Shown here: one piece after another, positions 1 through 4,790 of the stretch | How positions within the stretch are numbered: position 1 is the first letter of the stretch | Layout of the letters: each line of letters begins with the position of its first letter | Origin: an uncultured Collinsella sp. | GTDB lineage: Bacteria > Actinomycetota > Coriobacteriia > Coriobacteriales > Coriobacteriaceae | NCBI GenBank assembly: GCA_958447915.1 | Contig: CAUDCB010000147.1 | Coordinates: 1-5,092, forward strand | Reading direction: 5' to 3' | Length of the DNA stretch: 5,092 nucleotides | The notes under the pieces: generated by a model | The model's input: only the letters and a program-made list of their open reading frames with translations | Databases searched by the model: none | Told to the model about the DNA's origin: nothing | Made by a program: the position numbers and the translations under genes

Positions 1-533
1 GCCATGATGAGAACGAAGCCGACGTGCGCGATGACGAAGTAGAGCCAACCGCCCCTAATGGAGTTCTTGTTCTCCTCGATAACGACAAGGAAGTAGCTCG
101 TAAGGGACATGAGCTCAAAGGCGACCAGGAACCAGAACACGTTGTCGGCGGTGATGACGAGCATCATCGAGGCGACGAAGGTGTTCATAAAGAAGCCGGC
201 GCGCCCGACCTTGCCCGGGTACTCGTCGAAGTAGGACAGACCGTAGATGAAGCCCGCAAAGGCGAGAATCGAGATGAGGACCACGATCAGGCCCGCAAGG
301 CCGTTGAGCAAGAGCTCGAGACGGGCGAACGGGAAAAAGAAGACCGTGTTGAGGGACGAAACGTCGCCAAGCACGGCCTCGAGGCCCGCGATGAACGACA
401 GCACGGCCGCGACGGCGCCGATCAGGCAGCCGGCGGTCTTGGCGGCGTTGTCGGCCTTAATCAGCAGAACCGAGGCGAGCGCACCGATGCACGAGACGGC
501 AAGCGATGCGATAAACAGCGTCATGCTATCCAT
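1..533 (-). CDS. hyfB: Hydrogenase-4 component B (HyfB/HycC-like membrane subunit), N-terminal part, cut by window edge
   Basis: Seen: reading leftward from ATG 533-531 there are 177 complete codons with no stop before the edge. The product is very hydrophobic, with likely membrane segments near residues 4-25, 34-55, 78-100, 114-135, 136-152 and 163-177. Residues about 113-177 contain FFMNTFVASM, FWFLVAFELMSLTSYFLVV and YFVIAHVG, which closely match my memory of E. coli HyfB (FFMNLFIASM, FWFIVLFEMMSLSSWFLVI, YFFIAHAG). Glu140 in FELMS is the conserved membrane glutamate of the antiporter-like NuoL/M/N and HycC/HyfB family. Known: this subunit anchors group 4 NiFe hydrogenases in the membrane and may take part in ion translocation. 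Context: the start overlaps the end of hyfA by 8 nt, and an AAGGGAG ribosome site (542-548) lies 8 nt upstream, inside hyfA, so translation is probably coupled. Full family members are roughly 600-670 residues, so about a quarter is present. Confidence 0.93.
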   Translation of the reverse strand, partial: MDSMTLFIASLAVSCIGALASVLLIKADNAAKTAGCLIGAVAAVLSFIAGLEAVLGDVSSLNTVFFFPFARLELLLNGLAGLIVVLISILAFAGFIYGLSYFDEYPGKVGRAGFFMNTFVASMMLVITADNVFWFLVAFELMSLTSYFLVVIEENKNSIRGGWLYFVIAHVGFVLIM

Positions 534-1143
534 TGTTTACGCTCCCTTCTGCTTTCTCGGACAGACCCTGGGCCACAGCGGTAACGTCGACAGCCGGACC
601 GTTTTCGATCGAGCGCAGGCGCTTGGCCTCGTCGAGCTCGCGATCGGCCGCGCCGCCCATGACGGTCAGCGCCTTGGTGGGGCACGCCGCCACACAATGC
701 GGGCCGTCCGGATCGAAGGCGCACAGGTCGCACTTGACAGCGCAGGTGTACTGGCCGGGAGCCCACGTAAGCAGGCTGCTCAGGGACTTAGGATACGAAG
801 GCGTCGGGTCGCACATGCCTGCGACACCGGCGATAGACGTGCCATCGGGATGGATGGCTCCGAAGGGGCACGCGATGGCGCACAGCCTGCACCCGATGCA
901 CTCCTGCTCCTTGACGTGGATGCGATCGCCATCGTGCTCGATGGCATTCACCGGGCAGACCTCGGCGCAGGGGGCACCCTCGCAATGGTGGCAGGCAAGG
1001 GCGGCCGAAATACCGCCGGTCTTCACGAGCGCCAGGCGCGGCGTATCCTGAAGACCCTGCATCCGGTGGGCGTCGGCACAGGCGGACTGGCATGTTCCGC
1101 AACCGATGCACCTCTCCGGGTTGATGTCGATGAAGCGGTTCAT
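526..1143 (-). CDS. hyfA: Hydrogenase-4 component A, four-cluster polyferredoxin (HyfA/HycB family)
   Basis: 205 residues, cytoplasmic electron-transfer subunit. Seen: sixteen cysteines form four [4Fe-4S] cluster sets: C12-C15-C18 with C22, C51-C54-C59 with C63, C82-C85-C88 with C92, and C138-C141-C150 with C154. Cys111 and Cys134 are additional. The N-terminus MNRF and the later SSLLTWAPG...KCDLC segment match E. coli HyfA (MNRF, STLLDWVPG, KCDLC), which separates it from the shorter HydN. Known: HycB/HyfA proteins carry electrons from formate dehydrogenase H to the hydrogenase catalytic module. Start: I chose ATG 1143. AAAGGAAG (1149-1156) sits 5 nt upstream, whereas the in-frame GTG at 1149 would overlap that ribosome site. 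Context: it follows fdhF across a 78-nt gap holding a strong hairpin, and its stop TAG lies inside the start of hyfB. Inference: it is part of a formate hydrogenlyase complex. Confidence 0.94.
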   Translation of the reverse strand: MNRFIDINPERCIGCGTCQSACADAHRMQGLQDTPRLALVKTGGISAALACHHCEGAPCAEVCPVNAIEHDGDRIHVKEQECIGCRLCAIACPFGAIHPDGTSIAGVAGMCDPTPSYPKSLSSLLTWAPGQYTCAVKCDLCAFDPDGPHCVAACPTKALTVMGGAADRELDEAKRLRSIENGPAVDVTAVAQGLSEKAEGSVNNG

Positions 1144-1148
1144 CCCCA

Positions 1149-1156
1149 CTTCCTTT
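1149..1156 (-). promoter_or_regulatory. Ribosome binding site of hyfA that decides the start
   Basis: On the minus strand AAAGGAAG lies 5 nt upstream of ATG 1143-1141. It overlaps the alternative in-frame GTG at 1149-1147, making that earlier start unlikely. The homologous E. coli protein also begins with MNRF, matching the ATG start. Confidence 0.75.
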
Positions 1157-1165
1157 CAAAATAAC

Positions 1166-1200
1166 GGGCCGGGCTCCCGAACGTACGGGACGCCCGGCCC
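1166..1200 (-). terminator. Strong GC hairpin between fdhF and hyfA, partial terminator or RNA processing/stability element
   Basis: Seen: arms GGGCCGGGC (1166-1174) and GCCCGGCCC (1192-1200) are perfectly complementary. TCCCG (1175-1179) pairs with CGGGA (1186-1190), the loop is 1180-1185, and one base (1191) is bulged. That gives 14 bp, almost all G-C. Read on the minus strand, the stem is followed by GTTATTTTG, a short and imperfect U-tract. It begins 21 nt after the fdhF stop and ends 9 nt before the hyfA ribosome site. Inference: it could terminate a fraction of transcripts, or protect the 3' end of the fdhF message after cleavage, giving more fdhF than hyf product. A complete stop is unlikely if hyfA has no promoter of its own, and I see none. 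Confidence 0.65.
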
Positions 1201-1221
1201 AAAAAGCCAACGAGAACGGGA

Positions 1222-3444
1222 CTACACGATTTGGTTCACGTGCGTCTCGTCGTCGAACTTGGCGGCGCCAGGCTCAACGTCCTGGGGAGCGGCGGCGTCG
1301 ACCAGAGCCTGCTTGAGCTCGGTGTACTGACGCTCGACCTCGCCCTCGGCCCAGACCTGGTCGGCAATGGCGTCGACCTGGCAGGCGGAGAACTTGTCCT
1401 CGGGCGTGTGCGAGACCGGGTCGACCTTGTGCATGGTCAGCTCGTTGCACTTGCCGATCCACCACTGGTAGGTCATATAGACCGTGCCCTTGTTGATACG
1501 GTCGCTCACGTCGGCGCGGCTGTATACCTGGCCGCGGCGGCTGTGAATCGAGACGATGTCGCCGTTCTTGATACCGCGCGCCTGGGCGTCCGCGGGATTC
1601 ATGCGGACAAAGCCGGGCTCGTCGGCAAGCAGCGCCAGCGTCTTGCAGTTGCCGGTCATCGAGCGGCAGCTGTAGTGGCCGACCTCGCGGACGGTGCACA
1701 GGATGAGCGGGTACTCATCGTCGGGAAGCTCGGAGGGCGCCTCCCAGTCGTGCGCCATCAGGTTGGCGCGGCCGTCCTTGGTGGTGAACTTGCCACCAGC
1801 GAACATGTCGGGCGTACCGTGGTCGTTCACATCGGTGCTCTTGACGGGCCACTGGGCGTAGCCGCCCTCGGGAGCCATCTTCTCGTAGGTCGCGCCCACA
1901 AAGTTGGGGCACAGGCTAATGCACTCGTTCCAGATCTGCTCGGTGTTGTCGTAGTGCATGGGGTAGCCCATACGCGTGGACAGGTCCGCGAAGATCTCCC
2001 AGTCGTGACGGCACTCGCCCTTGGGCGGAACGGCCGCGTCAAAGTGCTGGAAGCTACGGTCGGATGCGGTAAAGACACCCTCGTGCTCGCCCCAAGAGGT
2101 AGCGGGCAGGATGACGTCGGCGAGCATGGTCGTCTGCGTCATAAAGATGTCCTGGCAAATGAACAGATCCAGCTCGGAGAGCGTCTTGCGCATACCGGCC
2201 GAATCGGGCTCGGTCTGCACCGGGTCCTCGCCGTAGTTGTAGAAGCAGTGCACCTTGCCCTCGTCGACCAGGTGGCCCAGGTCGGTGAGCTTGTAGCCCT
2301 CCTCGAGCGGGAGCTTTTCCTCGGGCACGCCCCAAGCCTTGGCAAACTTGGCACGCACTGCGGGGTCGGTGACTTTCTGGTAGCCAGGGTACAGGTTGGG
2401 CAGCATGCCCATATCGCAGGAGCCCTGAACGTTATTCTGACCGCGCACGGGCGCGAGGCCGGAATTGGGTTTGCCGATCTGGCCGGCAACGCAGGCGATG
2501 GAAGCGATGGTGTGCACCGTCTTCAGGTTCTGCTTCTGCTGGCATACGCCCATGCCCCAGCCAATGATGGCAGAGGGCTTCGCCGTGGCGTACATCTCGG
2601 CAGCTTGGTGGATCAACGCGGGCTCGACACCCGTGATGTCCTGTACGGATTCGGGAGTGTAGTTCTTGATGGTCTCCCACCACTCGTCAAAGCCGTTCGT
2701 GTGCTCGGCGACGAATTCCTTGTCGTAGAGGCCATCGTTGACCAGACAGTTGGCAAAGGCGTTGAGGAACGCGACGTTGCAACCGTTCTTGATCGGAAGG
2801 TAGATATCGGCGATACGCGCGGTTTCGATATGGCGCGGGTCGGCGACGATGATCTTGCAACCCTTTTCTTTGGCTCGCACGATACGCCTTGCGACGATGG
2901 GGTGCGAATCGGCAGGGTTATAGCCGAAGAGGAAAATGCAGCCCGCATCCTCCATACCGGGGATGGAGCATGACATGCAACCTGAACCAACCGTGTCCAT
3001 CAGACCGAGGACAGTAGGGCCGTGTCAAGTACGGGCGCAGTTGTCCACGCTGTGGGTGCCGATGCACGCACGCGTAAACTTCTGCATGACGTAGTTCGCC
3101 TCATTGCCGCCGCCTCGCGAAGAGCCGGTGGTCATGACAGCGTTAGGACCATATTCGTCAATTATGGCCTGCATCTTAGATGCGGTGAAATCCAGTGCCT
3201 CGTCCCAGCTTACGCGCTCAAGATCCGCGCCCTTAGTGCGGCGGATCATCGGGTGCAGTACGCGAGGAGTCAAGATCTTGGTGTCGTTGATGAAGTCGTA
3301 GCCGCTCATACCCTTAAGGCACAGCTCGCCCTGATTGGTGATGCCGTTGAGCGGTTCGGTACCCACGACCTGGCCGTTTTGGACCAGGAGGTTAAACTGG
3401 CAACCGGCGCCGCAGTACGGACAGATCACTTTATGCTTCTCCAT
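1222..3444 (-). CDS. fdhF: Formate dehydrogenase H, selenocysteine-containing molybdenum (bis-MGD) catalytic subunit
   Basis: Oxidises formate to CO2 in the cytoplasm and feeds electrons to the hydrogenase. The gene is 740 codons when UGA 3027-3025 is read as selenocysteine 140, the same residue number as in E. coli FdhF. Seen: C8, C11, C15 and C42 bind one [4Fe-4S] cluster, and Lys44 is the conserved lysine next to it. NCART-U-HGPTV surrounds the Sec, with His141 following. FGYNPADSHPIV, VRGQNNVQG (Arg334 and Gln336, matching E. coli Arg333/Gln335), TSWGEHEGVF and TVREVGHYSCRSMTGN (from residue 584, start of the molybdopterin-dinucleotide-binding domain) all agree with FdhF. Both halves stay in one frame across the UGA. 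Start: ATG 3444 has AGGAGGG (3449-3455) 4 nt upstream, and the next in-frame start far upstream would add a non-homologous basic tail and run into the preceding gene. Length is slightly above the 715 residues of the E. coli enzyme, mainly from a C-terminal tail. Function requires selA/selB/selC/selD elsewhere in the genome. Confidence 0.97.
2994..3027 (-). promoter_or_regulatory. Selenocysteine UGA codon with bacterial SECIS-like hairpin inside fdhF
   Basis: UGA occupies 3027-3025. Counting from its U as 1, bases 15-21 pair with 27-28 and 30-34 (U15-A34, G16-C33, U17-A32, C18-G31, C19-G30, U20-A28, C21-G27), leaving U29 bulged and GGUCU (3006-3002) as the apical loop. The E. coli fdhF SECIS, from memory, has GGU at the same distance (bases 22-24) and the same GGUCU loop. 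The bulged U of E. coli is on the 5' side (U17), whereas here the best pairing puts it on the 3' side. Known: SelB binds this loop to insert Sec. Pairing was done by eye. Confidence 0.85.
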
Positions 3445-3448
3445 GACA

Positions 3449-3455
3449 CCCTCCT
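3449..3455 (-). promoter_or_regulatory. Ribosome binding site of fdhF
   Basis: AGGAGGG on the minus strand, 4 nt from ATG 3444-3442, inside a purine-rich run. It fixes the start at MEKHKV, placing the first cluster cysteines at residues 8, 11 and 15 as in other FdhF proteins. Confidence 0.8.
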
Positions 3456-3467
3456 TCCTTTCTCTGC

Positions 3468-3483
3468 TACCGATTAATCGGTA
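3468..3483. repeat. Perfect 16-bp palindrome between the HydN-like gene and fdhF
   Basis: TACCGATTAATCGGTA is identical to its own reverse complement. It lies in the 76-nt spacer between the HydN-like stop (3521) and the fdhF start (3444), 24 bp upstream of the fdhF ATG. It could be an operator for a dimeric regulator, or an RNA hairpin with a 6-bp stem and UUAA loop just ahead of the fdhF ribosome site. No U-tract follows, so it does not look like a terminator. Confidence 0.6.
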
Positions 3484-3520
3484 CATGTTTGACAATCGTT
3501 GAGCCTGTATGGCCGCCCGC

Positions 3521-4039
3521 CTACGCCTCGTTTTCGATGGTGGCGCGGGCACGCTCGGCAGTCAGCTCCGCCAAGCGCTCCTCGTCTACCAGGGTGAGGC
3601 CCTTAGTCGGGCACGCTTCGGCACACGCCGGACCGCCGGGACGGTCCACGCACAGGTCGCACTTGAGCACGAAGCTCTTGGTCTGCGAACCCACGCGCAC
3701 GTCGCCCATCAAGACGGGGACCTGCGTGGTCGCCACGCTCACGGCGCCAAAGGGGCAGGCCATGACGCAGCTCTTGCAGCCGATGCAGTTGTCCTCGTTG
3801 ACGCCGATGCGATGGTTCTTTGGATCAAAGAACAAGGCGCCCGTGGGGCAGGCCTTAGCGCACGGGGCATCCTCGCAGTGATGGCAAGCCACCGGTGCGG
3901 AGATCTCGTACGTACGCGTCACGCGCAGACGCGGCGCGGCAATGTTGCCGGGGATGTCGTGTGCCTCGATACACGCTGCCATGCAGGTTTGGCACCCAAT
4001 GCAGCGCGATGAATCGGCTACGACTCGTTTATTGCCCAT
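3521..4039 (-). CDS. hydN: Four-cluster electron-transfer ferredoxin, HydN/HycB-like
   Basis: 172 residues, cytoplasmic iron-sulfur protein. Seen: four [4Fe-4S] sets at C13-C16-C19 with C23, C52-C55-C60 with C64, C85-C88-C91 with C95, and C127-C130-C139 with C143. The length, the VADSSRCIGCQTC start, CEDAPCA...CP, CIGCK.CV.ACP.GA and the C-terminal LAEL.AE.AR segment resemble E. coli HydN (175 residues, located near formate hydrogenlyase genes). Start: ATG 4039 has AGGAGGGAG (4048-4056) 8 nt upstream. Longer in-frame starts up to 4213 would add a non-homologous tail through the structured leader. Context: first gene of the minus-strand operon, 76 nt ahead of fdhF. Inference: it accepts electrons from FdhF or helps its maturation. 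The family is broad (HycB, HydN, DmsB-type), so the exact symbol is less sure than the role. Confidence 0.9.
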   Translation of the reverse strand: MGNKRVVADSSRCIGCQTCMAACIEAHDIPGNIAAPRLRVTRTYEISAPVACHHCEDAPCAKACPTGALFFDPKNHRIGVNEDNCIGCKSCVMACPFGAVSVATTQVPVLMGDVRVGSQTKSFVLKCDLCVDRPGGPACAEACPTKGLTLVDEERLAELTAERARATIENEA

Positions 4040-4048
4040 GTTGTTCAC

Positions 4049-4114
4049 TCCCTCCTGAATCCCATGCCGGAGAGACCCTGTCGACGTTGCCCAGGACCGC
4101 CCGTGATCCGGCAT
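4049..4114 (-). ncRNA. Candidate cis-regulatory leader RNA of the HydN-like/fdhF operon
   Basis: Seen in the minus-strand transcript: P1 is an 8-bp perfect stem, AUGCCGGA (4114-4107) with UCCGGCAU (4071-4064). Inside it, GGUCCUG (4098-4092) pairs with CAGGGUC (4080-4074) including two G-U pairs, around an 11-nt loop. The alternative fold pairs UCUCUCC (4075-4069) with GGAGGGA (4055-4049), the core of the ribosome site, over a 13-nt loop. UCUCUCC shares bases 4069-4071 with the 3' side of P1 and 4074-4075 with the inner stem, so the two folds exclude each other. This is the layout of an expression platform acting on translation. I do not recognise a known riboswitch class, and no Moco-motif consensus is apparent. 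Confidence 0.4.
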
Positions 4115-4179
4115 CGGCGTATCGAGAGCATGCGGCGAAACAGGCACTCGGTAGAATATCTCCAACGGTATACAGGTTA

Positions 4180-4185
4180 AATATA
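4180..4185 (-). promoter_or_regulatory. Weak candidate -10 box for the formate operon
   Basis: TATATT on the minus strand lies 141 nt upstream of the HydN-like start, in the most AT-rich stretch on that side. No convincing -35 is seen at the expected distance, consistent with activator dependence or with this not being the promoter. The repeated words at 4191-4292 would lie just upstream. Confidence 0.25.
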
Positions 4186-4190
4186 CGCAG

Positions 4191-4292
4191 TTGCAGGGGG
4201 TAAACTTGAGCATAGGCCCTGCATTACGAGTGTATTGCAGGGGTTTGGGCTGGTTAGGATTATTCTTGAGTAGCTATAAAGGTGAGTGTATT
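4191..4292. repeat. Cluster of repeated short words with an imperfect palindrome, possible operator array
   Basis: Seen: TTGCAGGGG at 4191-4199 and 4235-4243, CTTGAG at 4205-4210 and 4265-4270, and GAGTGTATT at 4228-4236 and 4284-4292. The same three words therefore occur twice in the same order, with spacing changed. An inverted copy CCCTGCA (4217-4223) with TGCAGGG (4236-4242) forms an imperfect 26-bp palindrome that also pairs TAC (4225-4227) with GTA (4232-4234). Related words occur further right: GAGTGCAAT at 4375-4383 and, on the minus strand, GAGTGTAAA at 4366-4358. Inference: binding sites for a regulator of one or both divergent operons. Confidence 0.45.
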
Positions 4293-4357
4293 ACATGCGT
4301 ACGCCCAAGAAAGATTTCCCGCTCGTTTCTGGTGAATGTAGTACGTTTGTAATATCG

Positions 4358-4386
4358 TTTACACTCAATTACTCGAGTGCAATAAG
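4358..4386 (+). promoter_or_regulatory. Candidate promoter of the toxin-antitoxin operon with overlapping inverted repeat
   Basis: TTTACA (4358-4363, one mismatch to TTGACA), 17 nt, then AATAAG (4381-4386, four of six to TATAAT). The spacer contains the inverted repeat CACTC (4362-4366) and GAGTG (4375-4379), and the perfect palindrome ACTCGAGT (4371-4378). RelB/DinJ-type antitoxins commonly repress their own promoter by binding such sites, so this is a plausible autoregulatory operator. A weaker alternative is TTGTCA (4409-4414). Confidence 0.35.
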
Positions 4387-4466
4387 GTCGTGGGTAAAAG
4401 ATTGGCTATTGTCAGCACATATCGTATTGACCATTCTTATTGCACGCTCATTAAGGGAGGCCAGTG

Positions 4467-4790
4467 ATGTCATCGACTCAAAAAAGAGCCATCCTGCAGG
4501 TGCGCATTCACGAGGAAGACAAGCAGCATGCCGAGCGTCTCTACGACGCCATGGGCACATCGCTCGCCGAGGCCGTACGTCTATTTGTCGCGCAGAGCAT
4601 TTTGATGCGCAAGCTCCCCTTTCAGCCGGTCGCCGTACGCTCAAAGGACGGCACCGCCGCCTATGGATCGCTTAAAGCATATGGGGACCCCAATCGTCGC
4701 TCCGAGGAGCGCAATGCCTGGATTGAGTACCTTGCTACAGAAAGCGACGATTCGATTTTGGGTCCCGAGGAAGTAGATATCCATGAGTAG
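4467..4790 (+). CDS. RelB/DinJ-family type II antitoxin (ribbon-helix-helix)
   Basis: 107 residues. Seen: a short strand near residues 8-14 (AILQVRI), a helix at about 17-28, MG.SLAEAVRLFV (29-41) as the second DNA-binding helix, and LPF at 50-52, which together are the signature of the DinJ/RelB family. The C-terminal half (about 55-107) is polar and ends in an acidic stretch, as expected for the toxin-binding part. Start: ATG 4467 has GGGAGG (4455-4460) 6 nt upstream, while the in-frame GTG at 4464 would be only 3 nt away. Its stop lies inside the next gene, giving an 8-nt overlap (4783-4790). Known: such antitoxins neutralise the partner toxin and repress the operon. Inference: DNA binding at the inverted repeat near 4362-4379. 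The partner is a PIN protein rather than a RelE/YafQ-type toxin, which is the unusual part. Confidence 0.87.
   Translation: MSSTQKRAILQVRIHEEDKQHAERLYDAMGTSLAEAVRLFVAQSILMRKLPFQPVAVRSKDGTAAYGSLKAYGDPNRRSEERNAWIEYLATESDDSILGPEEVDIHE

Larger units (their letters stand above)
4040..4466. other. Divergent intergenic region, 427 nt, no supported gene
   Basis: Separates the minus-strand formate operon from the plus-strand toxin-antitoxin operon. From the formate side it holds a GC-rich, structured leader (to about 4114), a weak minus-strand -10 candidate (4180-4185), a block of repeated words (4191-4292) and a candidate plus-strand promoter with an inverted repeat (4358-4386). An ORF starting at ATG 4295 with an AAAGGTGAG-like ribosome site reads 57 codons before entering the antitoxin gene out of frame. 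I do not consider it real. Confidence 0.7.

Noticed and set aside
247..1164. Plus-strand ORF of about 305 codons opposite hyfA and hyfB
   Set aside because: It lies antisense to two clearly conserved genes, has no motif and no good ribosome site.
1231..2973. Long plus-strand ORF of 580 codons opposite fdhF
   Set aside because: It is an antisense shadow of the high-GC fdhF codons. Its product is repetitive in V, L, G, A and R with no recognisable motif, while the minus strand has a complete, well-conserved enzyme.
3025..3027. Nonsense mutation making fdhF a pseudogene
   Set aside because: The stop is UGA at the exact Sec140 position with the GGUCU SECIS loop at the correct distance, and homology is intact on both sides.
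3445..3552. Upstream in-frame start extending FdhF by 36 residues
   Set aside because: The extension is basic and non-homologous, overlaps the HydN-like gene, and ATG 3444 has a strong ribosome site.
4040..4173. Molybdenum cofactor (Moco) riboswitch in the leader
   Set aside because: The position would suit it, but I could not find the conserved Moco-motif sequence blocks. The leader is left as an unclassified candidate.
4040..4213. Upstream in-frame start extending the HydN-like protein by 58 residues
   Set aside because: The extension runs through the structured leader, has no family similarity, and ATG 4039 has an excellent ribosome site.
4191..4243. Sigma-54 promoter suggested by the two TTGCA words
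   Set aside because: Neither TTGCA has a GG at the required distance upstream (-24), on the strand examined.
4295..4675. Plus-strand ORF with a fair ribosome site (AAAGGTGAG) and ATG at 4295
   Set aside because: Only the first 57 or so codons are outside the antitoxin gene. The rest is an out-of-frame shadow rich in R, and no family is recognisable. A short leader peptide cannot be excluded but is not supported.
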